Shown piece after piece: positions 26,900-35,405 of a stretch of DNA of 64,000 nt (its first letter is position 1; the number at the start of each line of letters is the position of its first letter). Source of the DNA: Novosphingobium sp. (GTDB lineage Bacteria > Pseudomonadota > Alphaproteobacteria > Sphingomonadales > Sphingomonadaceae). The stretch is from assembly GCF_039595395.1 (NCBI RefSeq), contig NZ_JBCNLP010000006.1, forward strand, positions 1,369,001 through 1,433,000, read 5' to 3'. The position numbers and the translations under genes were made by a program. The notes beneath the pieces are model-generated. The model was not told where the DNA came from and ran no database searches. It saw only the letters and a list, made by a program, of their open reading frames with translations.

Positions 26900-29262
26900 G
26901 CATCACGCGGCAGGCCATGATGATGACAGGTGCAGCGCTGGCCTTCGGGCTGAGCGCGGTGCCTGCTGTCGCCCATGATCTGGGCCGGGCCTGCCTGAGC
27001 AGCGATGAGGCTGGCACCGTTGCCGCGCGTGTCCTTGGCGAACGGCTGGCCGAGCGGGTTGGCCATGCCCTGCCGACGCAGCATTGCGACAGCCGGATGA
27101 TCGTAGCGCTGGATGGGCACGTGCAGGGGCTGCTGCCTGCTGGCGTGACCATGCCGCACCCGCCTGCCTCGCAAGGCGAAGGCTTTTCCGTCCGCACGCT
27201 CGGCTCGCGCGCCCATCCCGTTCTGGTGCTCAGCGCGGCGCAAAAGCGGGGGCTGGTCTATGCCGCCGGGTGGCTGCTGCGCTCCGCGGATGCGCATGGT
27301 CGGCTCTCTGCCCGGCCCTCCTTCAGCACGACACCCCGTTACAGCGTGCGGATGACGCAGATCGGCTATCGCGCAAAGAACAACACTTACGATGCCTGGG
27401 ATCTCAAGCGCTTCCGCCGCAGGATCGAGGATTTCGCGCTCTGGGGCAGCAGCGGGGTTCAGGTGATCTCCCCCCTCTCCGACGATGCGCCCAGCAGCCC
27501 GCTGTTTCCGGCGCCTCCGCTCGAAACGCTGGCGGGGATCGGCACCATCGCCCATGAGCTGGGGATCGACTTCGCGCTCTATTACCCCAATCTGGGCGAT
27601 TATGCCGCTCCGCCCGTGCGGCAAGCCGAGGCGGACAGGCTGAGTGCGCTGCTGAGCCAACTGCCCAAGGTCGATGCCCTCTACATCCCCGGAGGAGACC
27701 CAGGCCATACCCCGCCCGATCACCTGATCCCGCTGGTCGAACGCGAAGCGGCAGCGCTCCATGCCATCAACCCGGCCGCCAGGGTCTGGCTTTCCGCGCA
27801 GGGTTTCGATGCCAGGGACAGCGCCGCCTTCTATCAGGCCATCGCCCAGCACCCTTCGGGCCTGACCGGCGTCTTTTACGGCCCCCAGACGCGCGATCCG
27901 CTGGCCGTTCAGCGCGCCAGCTTGCCCCGCGACCTGCCGCTGCTGCTCTATCCCGACATCGGCCATGCGATGCATGCGCAGTTCCCGGTTGCGCGTTGGT
28001 CCCCCGCCTTCGCGCTGACCGAGGGGCGCGAACCCATCGACCCGCGCCCGCTGGATTTCACCCGCATCTTCAAGGCGCAGGCGCCGCTTTCCGAAGGTTT
28101 CATCACCTATTCGGAAGGCGTGAATGACGACTTCAACCAGTTCCTGTGGTTTGCACTGGGCTGGAACCCGAAGACCCACCCCAAAACCGTGGCGCGGGAC
28201 TATGCGCGGATGTTTATCGGCGATCCTCGCGCCGCGCGCCTGCCCTTTGCGCTTGAAGGTAACTGGCGCGGCGATCCGGCAACCAATCGCTCCATCCCCG
28301 CGACCTTGCGCCTTGCCGATACCATCAGCCCCGCCGCCTATGCCGACTGGCGGCTCGATGCGCTGCGCTATCGCGCTGTCTATGATGCGCTGGTCCGCAA
28401 ACGCCTGATCGCCGCCCGCCAGCGCCAGAGCGCTGCCCTCCGCCTGCTGGCTCAATCCCGCCCCGGCGGGGCCGTACAAGCCACCACCCGCGCCCACGCC
28501 ATACTGGAACAGGCAGACGGCCCGGAAATCGCCGCGCTCCAGACCCGCCTGTCCTCTTTGGCCGAAGATCTGTGGCACAAGGCAGGCCTGCAGCTCAGCG
28601 TCAAACGCTATGGCGCCTCAAACATCGAGCGGGGCGCCAATCTGGATCGCGCGCATGTCGACCTCAACGACCGGGTCGCGCTCGAACAGGGCATGGCCGA
28701 CGCCCTCCATCTGCCCGGCGAACAGGCCCGGATCGCCGCACTGCACGCCCTTGCCGACCCGCAGCGCAAGGCCGATCATGCGCTCTACGACGATCTGGGC
28801 AACCCTCAGGCCGAGCTCCATCTCGTCCGCGCCACGGACAAAAACGCCGCCCCGGACCTGCGCGACACCGCCATCGACGGCATCGCCGATCACACGCCCG
28901 AGGATGGCTGGCTGCTGGCCGATATCACCTATGCCGAAACGCTCTACGACCGGCCCATCCGCCTGCATTACAGCCACCTGAGCCCCCGCAAGCGCTACCG
29001 CCTGATCGCCCGCTATGCCGGGGAGGATTACCAGCTTCCCATGCGCCTCGTCGCCAACGGCCGATGGGAACTGCACGCTCCCCTCTCTCGCGCGCGCAAC
29101 CCGATGACCGTCACCATCGACATCCCCCCCGCCGCCACACGCCATGGCGTGCTCGATCTGGCCTGGACCCGCCCTGAAGGTCTGGGCGGATCGGGCCGGG
29201 GCCATCAGATCGCCCGGACCTGGCTAATCCCGCTTCCCCTCTCCCACGGAGATACCCCATGA
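26896..29262 (+). CDS. Putative secreted glycosidase, GH20b-like N-terminus plus TIM barrel, family unassigned
   Basis: A 788-residue secreted protein whose family I cannot name. Seen: a signal peptide ending near PAVAHD; residues about 40-145 with a pattern (SAAQKRGLVYAAGWLLR) like the non-catalytic zincin-like domain of GH20/GH67/GH84 enzymes; then a barrel starting RMTQIGYRAKNNTYDAWD at 152. Barrel strand ends carry polar residues: D196-D197 in SPLSDDAP, D268 in YIPGGDPGHT, LSAQGFD, FYGPQ, LLYPDIGH and E407 in ITYSEGVNDD. Charged pairs at strand ends suggest a retaining glycosidase, possibly using the 2-acetamido group (inference). The tail (about 600-788) holds a helical segment and a beta domain. 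The GTG start overlaps GH92; the stop overlaps the fucosidase ATG. Candidate role: cleaving the chitobiose core or another linkage not covered by neighbours. Confidence 0.7.
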   Translation: MSITRQAMMMTGAALAFGLSAVPAVAHDLGRACLSSDEAGTVAARVLGERLAERVGHALPTQHCDSRMIVALDGHVQGLLPAGVTMPHPPASQGEGFSVRTLGSRAHPVLVLSAAQKRGLVYAAGWLLRSADAHGRLSARPSFSTTPRYSVRMTQIGYRAKNNTYDAWDLKRFRRRIEDFALWGSSGVQVISPLSDDAPSSPLFPAPPLETLAGIGTIAHELGIDFALYYPNLGDYAAPPVRQAEADRLSALLSQLPKVDALYIPGGDPGHTPPDHLIPLVEREAAALHAINPAARVWLSAQGFDARDSAAFYQAIAQHPSGLTGVFYGPQTRDPLAVQRASLPRDLPLLLYPDIGHAMHAQFPVARWSPAFALTEGREPIDPRPLDFTRIFKAQAPLSEGFITYSEGVNDDFNQFLWFALGWNPKTHPKTVARDYARMFIGDPRAARLPFALEGNWRGDPATNRSIPATLRLADTISPAAYADWRLDALRYRAVYDALVRKRLIAARQRQSAALRLLAQSRPGGAVQATTRAHAILEQADGPEIAALQTRLSSLAEDLWHKAGLQLSVKRYGASNIERGANLDRAHVDLNDRVALEQGMADALHLPGEQARIAALHALADPQRKADHALYDDLGNPQAELHLVRATDKNAAPDLRDTAIDGIADHTPEDGWLLADITYAETLYDRPIRLHYSHLSPRKRYRLIARYAGEDYQLPMRLVANGRWELHAPLSRARNPMTVTIDIPPAATRHGVLDLAWTRPEGLGGSGRGHQIARTWLIPLPLSHGDTP

Positions 29263-31193
29263 AAGCCCATCTGACCCGTCGCCGCATTCTGGCCTCGGGC
29301 CTTACCGCTGCTGGCGCCGCCGCCGCGCATCCAGCGCTGGCCCGTCTGGCCCATGGCCCCGCCGCCGCCGCGCCCGCACCCGCACCCGATGGCGCCACGC
29401 CCTCGGCGCGCCAGTGGGCCTGGCATGGCCGCGAGTATTACGGCTTCGTCCATTTCTCGATGAACACCTTCACCGACAAGGAATGGGGTTATGGCGACGA
29501 GGACATCAAGCTGTTCAACCCCACCGACTTCAACCCCGACCAGATCGTGGCGGCGGCGAAAGCGGGCGGCATGCACGGCCTGATCCTGACGGCCAAGCAC
29601 CACGACGGCTTCTGCCTCTGGCCCACGCCGCTGACCGAGCACTGCATCCGCAACACGCCCTACAAGGGCGGCAAGGGCGATATCGTGCGCGAGATGGCCG
29701 ATGCCTGCCACCGCGCGGGGATGCCTTTCGGCCTCTATCTCTCGCCCTGGGATCGCAACCATGCCGAGTATGGCCGCCCGGCCTATATCGACTATTACCG
29801 CGCCCAACTGACCGATCTTTGCACCAACTATGGCTCACTGTTCGAAGTGTGGTTCGATGGCGCCAATGGCGGCGACGGCTATTACGGGGGATCGCGCGAA
29901 ACCCGCAAGATCGACGCCCCGCGCTACTACAACTGGCCCTCGATCATCGCACTGGTTCACAAGCTGCAGCCGATGGCCTGCACCTTCGATCCGCTGGGCG
30001 CGGACATCCGCTGGGTTGGCAATGAGGATGGCAAGGCGGGCGATCCCTGCTGGCCGACCATGCCCAACGAACCCTATGAGCAGGCCGTGGGCAATTCGGG
30101 CCTGCGCGGCGGGGCGATCTGGTGGCCCGCCGAGACCGATGTCTCGATCCGCCCCGGCTGGTTCTATCACGAGGATGAGGATACGCAGGTCAAATCCCCG
30201 GCCCGGCTGATGGAGATCTATGACCAGTCGGTGGGGCGCGGCACCAATCTGCTGCTCAACATTCCGCCCGACCGGCGCGGCCAGATCGCCGAGCCCGATG
30301 TCGCGGCCCTCACCGCCTTTGGCGATGCGCTGCGCGGCAGCTTTGCGGTCGATCTGGCGCGCAAGGCGGTGGCCCATGCCAGCACAAGCCGGGGCCCGGC
30401 CTTCGCCCCGGCCAAGGTGCTGGATGGCCAGCGCGACACCTATTGGAGCACGCAAGATGGCGTGACCACGCCCGAGCTGACCCTGGATCTGGCGCCGGGC
30501 GCGTTCGACACGATCCGCCTGCGAGAGTATCTGCCGCTGGGCGTGCGGGTGACGCGCTTTGCGGTCGATCTGGCCGGAGAGGATGGCGCATGGCACGAGG
30601 TCGCCCGCCACGAGAGCATCGGGGCGCAGCGCATCATCCGCCTGCCCGCGCCGCAGCAGGCCCGGCGCCTGCGTCTGCGCATTCTGGAAGGCACCGCCGC
30701 GCCCGCCATCAGCGAGGTCGCGCTGTTCCGCTCGGTCGCGCCGCGTCATCTGGCGCCGAGCCTCGCCAAGGGCAATCGCACGCTCGACCGCAGCGGCTGG
30801 CGCGTGGCTCAGGCCAGCGCTCCCGGCGCGGAGGTCGTGCTGGATGGCAATGCCGCAACGGCATGGCATGCTCCGGCCCCCGGCACGCTGACACTGGACA
30901 TGGGCCGCAGCGAAAGGCTGGCAGGCTTTGCCCTGACCCCCACCCGCCATGCCGAACAGGGCAGCAGCCCGCCGGCGCGCTACACCGTTGAATGGAGCGC
31001 GGATGGCCAGAGCTGGCAGGCTGCCGGCTCGGGCGAGTTTTCCAACATCGCCTATGCGCGCGCCACCCAGCGCATTCATTTCAGCACGCCGGTCAGCGCA
31101 CGCTGGCTGCGCTTTGCCTTCCCCGCATCCTCTTTGGGCGAGGGCGTGTTGTCGATCGCGGAAATCTCGGCCTTTGCCCCCGATGGGGGTTGA
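29259..31193 (+). CDS. GH29 alpha-L-fucosidase with two C-terminal F5/8C-like domains
   Basis: A 644-residue Tat-exported (LTRRRILASG) fucosidase. The GH29 barrel spans about 50-360: YYGFVHFSMNTFTDKEWG, LTAKHHDGFCLWPT, YLSPWDRN and nucleophile D200 in LFEVWFDGANG, a pattern typical of the GH29-B (alpha-1,3/1,4) branch. Two discoidin-like (F5/8 type C) carbohydrate-binding modules follow, at about 365-485 and 500-640. It would remove antenna or core fucose so that the other enzymes can proceed. It is the last gene of the overlapping set; ACGGAGA precedes the ATG, which overlaps the upstream stop by 4 bases. A terminator follows 12 bases after the stop. Confidence 0.92.
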   Translation: MKAHLTRRRILASGLTAAGAAAAHPALARLAHGPAAAAPAPAPDGATPSARQWAWHGREYYGFVHFSMNTFTDKEWGYGDEDIKLFNPTDFNPDQIVAAAKAGGMHGLILTAKHHDGFCLWPTPLTEHCIRNTPYKGGKGDIVREMADACHRAGMPFGLYLSPWDRNHAEYGRPAYIDYYRAQLTDLCTNYGSLFEVWFDGANGGDGYYGGSRETRKIDAPRYYNWPSIIALVHKLQPMACTFDPLGADIRWVGNEDGKAGDPCWPTMPNEPYEQAVGNSGLRGGAIWWPAETDVSIRPGWFYHEDEDTQVKSPARLMEIYDQSVGRGTNLLLNIPPDRRGQIAEPDVAALTAFGDALRGSFAVDLARKAVAHASTSRGPAFAPAKVLDGQRDTYWSTQDGVTTPELTLDLAPGAFDTIRLREYLPLGVRVTRFAVDLAGEDGAWHEVARHESIGAQRIIRLPAPQQARRLRLRILEGTAAPAISEVALFRSVAPRHLAPSLAKGNRTLDRSGWRVAQASAPGAEVVLDGNAATAWHAPAPGTLTLDMGRSERLAGFALTPTRHAEQGSSPPARYTVEWSADGQSWQAAGSGEFSNIAYARATQRIHFSTPVSARWLRFAFPASSLGEGVLSIAEISAFAPDGG

Positions 31194-31204
31194 GCCCTGC
31201 CTAT

Positions 31205-31237
31205 CGGGGCTGGTCTGAATGCCAGCCCCGACTTTTT
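31205..31237. terminator. Intrinsic terminator closing the glycosidase operon
   Basis: CGGGGCTGG (31205-31213) pairs perfectly with CCAGCCCCG (31222-31230) across an 8-base loop, followed by ACTTTTT on the plus strand. It lies 12 bases after the fucosidase stop and directly beyond the stop of the convergent GntR gene, so it may serve both. Confidence 0.85.
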
Positions 31238-31997
31238 AGGTATCGCTCAGTTCGGCAACCAGATCATAGGCATCGCCGCGATACCATGAATGAGTGACCT
31301 CGATCGCGCGGCCGTCGGCAAGGAAGGCACGGCGCTCGATAAACAGGCAGGGGTCGCCCACCGCGATTTTCAGCAATTCGGCATGCTCCTCGCTGAAACC
31401 GATGGCGCGCACGCGCTGCAGGGCGCGCACCGGCCGGTGCCCGAACTTGTCCAGCGCGTCATAGAGCGAGCTGTCCACCGCATCAATCGAGGGCAGCCCC
31501 CAGCCCGGCAGCGTGGCCTGCTCCAGCGCCATGGGCAGCCCATCGGCATAGCGGATGCGCATGAAACGATAGACCAGCGAACGCGGCGACAGCCCCAGCG
31601 CCAGCGCTTCCTCGGGATTGACCGCGCCCTCGGCCCGGTCGAGCCAGGCATTGCCCGGCTTGCGCCCGCGCGAGAGCATATCCTCCGAAAAGGAGGAGAG
31701 CATCGCGAAGCTCTTTTCCACGCGCGAGGTGCCCGAGGCCGCCTGACGGCCCATCACAAAGGTGCCCGCCCCCTGCCGCCTCTCGAGCAGACCGTCCTCG
31801 ACCAGCCCGTCGATGGCCTTGCGGATGGTCACGCGGGACAGGCCATAGCTGTCGCAAAGCTCACGCTCGCTGGGCAGGGCCTGACCGACGCCGAGGCGCT
31901 GCTCCTTCACAGCGTCGCGGATCAGGTTCTGCAACCGAATATAGCGCGGCCCCGCGATGGTTTCATCCAGGGCGCCAATGTTGTGAACGACGGACAT
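31236..31997 (-). CDS. GntR-family regulator, HutC/NagR-like, likely controls the GlcNAc/glycan genes
   Basis: A 253-residue transcription factor. Residues about 15-80 are the winged-helix GntR domain (GVGQALPSERELCDSYGLSRVTIRKAIDGLVEDGLLERRQGAGTFV). Residues about 95-245 form the UTRA effector domain typical of the HutC subfamily (RYADGLPMALEQATLP, ERRAFLADGRAIEVTHSWYRGDAYDL). NagR, DasR and NagQ, which sense GlcN-6-P or GlcNAc-6-P, are of this kind. Its position convergent to the glycosidase operon makes it the prime candidate regulator of the locus, acting at sites such as 10586-10600 (inference). It is transcribed alone. Confidence 0.88.
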   Translation of the reverse strand: MSVVHNIGALDETIAGPRYIRLQNLIRDAVKEQRLGVGQALPSERELCDSYGLSRVTIRKAIDGLVEDGLLERRQGAGTFVMGRQAASGTSRVEKSFAMLSSFSEDMLSRGRKPGNAWLDRAEGAVNPEEALALGLSPRSLVYRFMRIRYADGLPMALEQATLPGWGLPSIDAVDSSLYDALDKFGHRPVRALQRVRAIGFSEEHAELLKIAVGDPCLFIERRAFLADGRAIEVTHSWYRGDAYDLVAELSDT

Positions 31998-32013
31998 AAC
32001 TCTCCTCTGCCTG

Positions 32014-32023
32014 CTAGGCCTAG
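32014..32023. promoter_or_regulatory. Perfect palindrome upstream of the GntR gene
   Basis: CTAGGCCTAG is a perfect 10-base palindrome 17 bases upstream of the GntR start codon. The position would suit autorepression. It does not share the TTGGT arm of the site before the receptor gene, so it may instead be chance or a different regulator's site. Confidence 0.25.
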
Positions 32024-32309
32024 GTCAGCGCATGCGGGCGGGCAACAGGGAATATCAGCCTTGAAGCGGCATCATATCGTATGGATGGGACTTCGCCCGG
32101 ATAAGCGTGGCTTCGTATACCCCAAAAGCAAAGGCTGGTCGCCACGGTTGCGGTACTGTGGCTCTTCATAGCGAGGCCGATCGAGCAGTTCCTCGATGGG
32201 GCCGGTTTGCCAACGCCGCCCACACCATCCGCCCTTGCATCATTCTCAGCTTCCGGCCTGCGAGGGGCTTCATAACCGGGCGCTCCCTCCCCATCTCGTT
32301 CCGGCGTCA

Positions 32310-32369
32310 CCGCCAAAGCGCTGCGCCTTGGCGGGCATGCCGGGCACTTTACCCAAGCAAAGAGTGCCC
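32310..32369. repeat. Two adjacent inverted repeats
   Basis: The first, at 32310-32334, has CCGCCAA facing TTGGCGG with inner GCGC arms and one mismatched pair. The second, at 32342-32369, has GGGCACT facing AGTGCCC. They are 7 bases apart and lie 90-150 bases before the malonyl-CoA decarboxylase start. Neither has a T-tract on the plus strand. Confidence 0.55.
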
Positions 32370-32388
32370 AGCGCGATGAATATGGATT

Positions 32389-32402
32389 TTTAGTATACGA
32401 GA
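32389..32402. promoter_or_regulatory. Possible MatR operator upstream of malonyl-CoA decarboxylase
   Basis: TTTAGTATACGAGA, with the palindromic core GTATAC, resembles the TCTTGTATACACGA site I recall for rhizobial MatR. It lies 55-68 bases before the decarboxylase ATG. A MatR-type regulator is encoded at 37059-37745. Comparison is from memory. Confidence 0.35.
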
Positions 32403-32456
32403 ACAGGAATTTTCCTGTATCCTGCATCCACAGACTCACCACCCAGGAGAGTTCCG

Positions 32457-33773
32457 ATGTTGCGCGCCCATCGCATGAGTGCCCTGCTCGACACAATGCT
32501 CGACACCGTGTTCGAACGTGCCCGCTCGATCCGCCCGCCATGGCGCGCACGCCCCGCCCCGCCATCGGAGGATGTGACCGCCGCCAGCCTGCTGGCCATG
32601 GCGCAGGATCTGCTGGGTGAGCGCAGCCAGTCATCGGGCGTGGGCATTGCCAAACGCATTCTGGCCGATTACGCCGCGCTGGACCCAAACCAGAAACTCG
32701 AATTTTTCCGAGGGCTGGTCGAAGATTTCGCCCCCGCCCCCGAACCCATCGCGACGGCATGGAGCGCCTATCTGGCCAGGCCGGGCCCGATCACCCTGGC
32801 CGCCGTCACCAAGGCCGCCGAACCGCCGCGCCAGGAACTGCTCAGGCGCCTCAATCAGGCGCCATCGGCCACGGGCGATCTGGTGCGCCTGCGCGCCGAC
32901 CTGCTGGAGGCCTTGCCCGCCCATCCCGATCTGGCGCCGCTCGACGCCGATCTGGTGCATCTGCTGCGCTCATGGTTCAACCGGGGTTTTCTGGTGCTGC
33001 GCCGGATCGACTGGGCCAGCCCCGCCGATTTTCTCGAACGGATCATCCGTTACGAGGCGGTGCATTCGATCGCCACATGGGCCGCCTTGCGCGACCGCCT
33101 GCTGCCGCAGGACCGGCGCTGCTATGCCTTCGTTCACCCGGCGATGCCCGATGAACCGCTGATCTTCGTCGAGGTCGCGCTTTGCGCACAGATCCCCGGC
33201 TCGATCCAGACCTTGCTGGCACCCGACCGCCCCGAATTGCCTGTCGATCAGGCGCGGGCAGCGGCGTTCTATTCGATCTCGAACTGTCAGGCTGGCCTCG
33301 CCGGGATTTCCTTCGGCCAGTTCCTCATCAAGCAGGTGGTGGAGGATCTGTCGCGCGAGTTTCCCGCGCTCGACACCTTCGTCACGCTCTCCCCCCTCCC
33401 CGGTTTCCAGCGCTGGCTGGACACGCAGGGCGAGGAAACCCTCCCCGCCGATCTGCCGCTGGAGGACCCGCGCGCCGCAAGGCGCATGGCGCTGGGAGCC
33501 CACTATCTGCTCTGCGCGAAGGACCGGCGGGGGCGTGCGGTCGATCCGGTGGCGCGCTTCCATCTGGGCAATGGCGCGCGGGTCGAGCGCCTCTGCTGGA
33601 TGGGCGACACATCGGCCAAGGGCATGGCGCAGTCGGGCGGGCTGATGGTCAACTACCTCTATGACCCCGCCACGCTGGAGGCCAATCACGAAGCCTTCTC
33701 ACGCGAAGGCACCGTGGCCGCCAGCCCCGCGCTGCGCACATTGCTGCGCGGGGTCGAGGCCGTGGCGGCCTAG
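32457..33773 (+). CDS. Malonyl-CoA decarboxylase
   Basis: A 438-residue malonyl-CoA decarboxylase, converting malonyl-CoA to acetyl-CoA and CO2. The N-terminal two-thirds is helical; the C-terminal acyltransferase-like catalytic domain has HPAMPDEPLIFVEVALC, FYSISNCQAGLAGISFGQFLIKQVVEDL and DPVARFHLGNGARVERLCWMGDTSAKG, which includes the conserved catalytic His segment. No targeting sequence is present, so it is cytoplasmic. CCAGGAGAG lies 7 bases before the ATG. Together with the synthetase at 35405-36931 it completes malonate to acetyl-CoA. Confidence 0.93.
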   Translation: MLRAHRMSALLDTMLDTVFERARSIRPPWRARPAPPSEDVTAASLLAMAQDLLGERSQSSGVGIAKRILADYAALDPNQKLEFFRGLVEDFAPAPEPIATAWSAYLARPGPITLAAVTKAAEPPRQELLRRLNQAPSATGDLVRLRADLLEALPAHPDLAPLDADLVHLLRSWFNRGFLVLRRIDWASPADFLERIIRYEAVHSIATWAALRDRLLPQDRRCYAFVHPAMPDEPLIFVEVALCAQIPGSIQTLLAPDRPELPVDQARAAAFYSISNCQAGLAGISFGQFLIKQVVEDLSREFPALDTFVTLSPLPGFQRWLDTQGEETLPADLPLEDPRAARRMALGAHYLLCAKDRRGRAVDPVARFHLGNGARVERLCWMGDTSAKGMAQSGGLMVNYLYDPATLEANHEAFSREGTVAASPALRTLLRGVEAVAA

Positions 33774-33872
33774 AGCGGTTTACGATCCGATTGCATCGGA
33801 TCAACCGCTCTAAGTTTTTGTTTGTCCGCGTTTTCCGAGTCGCCGGGTGATCCCACCCGGCTTGAAAACGCT
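33774..33872. repeat. Nested palindromes / bidirectional terminator
   Basis: AGAGCGGTT and GATCCGAT face ATCGGATC and AACCGCTCT between about 33773 and 33811, followed by AAGTTTTTGTTT; a second hairpin CCGGGTG/CACCCGG follows at about 33843-33860. The element starts at the decarboxylase stop and ends at the convergent esterase stop, so it probably terminates both. The sequence style is that of dispersed intergenic palindromes common in sphingomonads. Confidence 0.65.
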
Positions 33873-35405
33873 CTAAGCCGGCCAGAGCAGCCTCTCCACC
33901 CGGTCCGGATCGGCCACCAGAGCGCTCTGGTGGTCGAGCACCATGGTCGCACGCGTGGCATTATCGAACCGCGCCCAGTCGGGCAGGCCCGCGGCCACCG
34001 GACGCCCGGCGCTGACAAAGGACACCATCGCCCCATGCATGCGGTCGGCCATGGGCTGATCGGCCGGGGTCATGCCGAAAAAGCGTGTGAAGGCAGGCAC
34101 ATCCACATGGTCGAAGGTGAATGGCACATCCAGCACATGCGGCGTGTGCCCCTTGAAGGCTCCGCCCGGTGCCGGATAGGTCAGGCGATAGCGGAACACG
34201 CTGGCGCCGCGCGCCGCATGCGCCTGAGCGATGCGCAGGCAGGGCATGCCATATTCCTCCGCCGTCAGCAGGCGCCAGTGCCGCTGGGCGGGGGAGAGGT
34301 CGGGGAAGGCCTGCGCATAGCTCCGGTCGAGATCGGCGATCTGCTCCATCGTGGCATTAGAAATGGCACGCGAGGTCAGCGGTTGATCGGCGCGATCGGC
34401 GGGCAGGAACATCCGCCCCTCATCGGCATTGCTGCCGATCAGCAAGGGCATATGCGGAGCCCCGCCACTGCTGATGCGCTCGAGCGGCACCATCGGCATA
34501 AAGGCCCCATCGACCACCGGACGGAACGGAAAGTTGCGAGGCCATGCCTGCCGCGCCGCCTGCTGCGCGGCCAGACTATCCGCCACGGAGGCGGTCAGCA
34601 GCCTGTCGGCACCGCCCAGCTTTTCGGCATAGACGCGCGCGAAAGCCTCCGCCTCGGCCATGGTATGGACGGTCTGTGCACCGCCGCTGAACATCGCGGC
34701 CTGCGCATAGAGCCCGTCCGCCGCCGGAACGCCCATCAGCGAGCCGGCATTCTTGCCGCCCGCCGACTCCCCCGCGATGGTCACACGGCGCGGATCGCCG
34801 CCGAACGCCGCGATGTTGGCCCGCACCCAGCGCAGGGCCAGAAGCTGATCGCGCAGACCATTGTTGCCGCTGCCCCGATAGGCCGGGCCCAGCAAGGCAC
34901 CGGTTTCCAGAAAGCCCAGAGCCCCAAGGCGATAATTGACCGTAACGCACACCACGCCATCGCGCGCGAAACGGTCACCTGCGGTGCCGGCATCGCCGCT
35001 CCAGCCCCCTTCATTGCCACCGCCGTGGATATAGACCAGCACCGGATGCGGCCCCGGTGTGGAGGGCGCCCAGACGTTGAGCTGAAGGCAGTCTTCCGAC
35101 ATCTCGCTCGCCATCGGCTGACCGGCCATCTGTGGCGCGATATGGGCGGGGCTGGTGGCGGCCAACACACCCTGCCAGCGTGGAGCGGGCTCAGGCGCGG
35201 CAAAGCGCGCTGCACGCCCGAAGGGGATGCCCGTAAACACCCGGATTTTGCCCTGCGCCTGGCCCTGTACCCGCCCGAGGGTGGTGGCGATGGTCAGCGC
35301 CTGCGGATCGGCGCGGACGGGCCCAGCCCGCGCAGCGCCAAATGATGCAAGCGCAGCAGCGGGCGCCGCGCCCAGCAGCGCCAGCGCATGACGGCGATCG
35401 AGCAT
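33873..35405 (-). CDS. Tat-exported type-B carboxylesterase coupled to matB
   Basis: A 510-residue carboxylesterase/lipase-family protein with a Tat signal (LDRRHALALLG and Ala-rich h-region). Family motifs are FTGIPFGRAARF, SEDCLQLNVWAP, the oxyanion loop YIHGGGNEGG, nucleophile S214 in IAGESAGGKNA, the acid loop SNADEGRM and the catalytic His segment KGHTPHVLDVPF. Its ATG overlaps the stop of the malonyl-CoA synthetase gene (TGATG), so it is co-translated with it. Sitting inside a malonate operon, it may free malonate from extracellular malonyl esters (inference); the actual substrate is unknown. Confidence 0.88.
   Translation of the reverse strand: MLDRRHALALLGAAPAAALASFGAARAGPVRADPQALTIATTLGRVQGQAQGKIRVFTGIPFGRAARFAAPEPAPRWQGVLAATSPAHIAPQMAGQPMASEMSEDCLQLNVWAPSTPGPHPVLVYIHGGGNEGGWSGDAGTAGDRFARDGVVCVTVNYRLGALGFLETGALLGPAYRGSGNNGLRDQLLALRWVRANIAAFGGDPRRVTIAGESAGGKNAGSLMGVPAADGLYAQAAMFSGGAQTVHTMAEAEAFARVYAEKLGGADRLLTASVADSLAAQQAARQAWPRNFPFRPVVDGAFMPMVPLERISSGGAPHMPLLIGSNADEGRMFLPADRADQPLTSRAISNATMEQIADLDRSYAQAFPDLSPAQRHWRLLTAEEYGMPCLRIAQAHAARGASVFRYRLTYPAPGGAFKGHTPHVLDVPFTFDHVDVPAFTRFFGMTPADQPMADRMHGAMVSFVSAGRPVAAGLPDWARFDNATRATMVLDHQSALVADPDRVERLLWPA

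Larger units (their letters stand above)
31998..32456. other. 459-bp intergenic region between GntR and malonyl-CoA decarboxylase genes
   Basis: No credible gene is seen. A minus-strand open frame crosses the region and part of the decarboxylase gene but has no recognisable product. The region holds a perfect palindrome near the GntR start, two strong hairpins (32310-32334 and 32342-32369) and a MatR-like site (32389-32402). The hairpin pair may be a dispersed sphingomonad intergenic repeat. Confidence 0.5.

Noticed and set aside
31236..31997. HutC regulator as histidine-utilisation repressor
   Set aside because: No hut genes are present, and the gene borders a GlcNAc/glycan operon; a NagR-like role fits better.
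32020..32760. Minus-strand open frame crossing the intergenic gap and the malonyl-CoA decarboxylase start
   Set aside because: It lacks family similarity and overlaps the N-terminus of a well-supported gene. The hairpins inside it favour an intergenic element.
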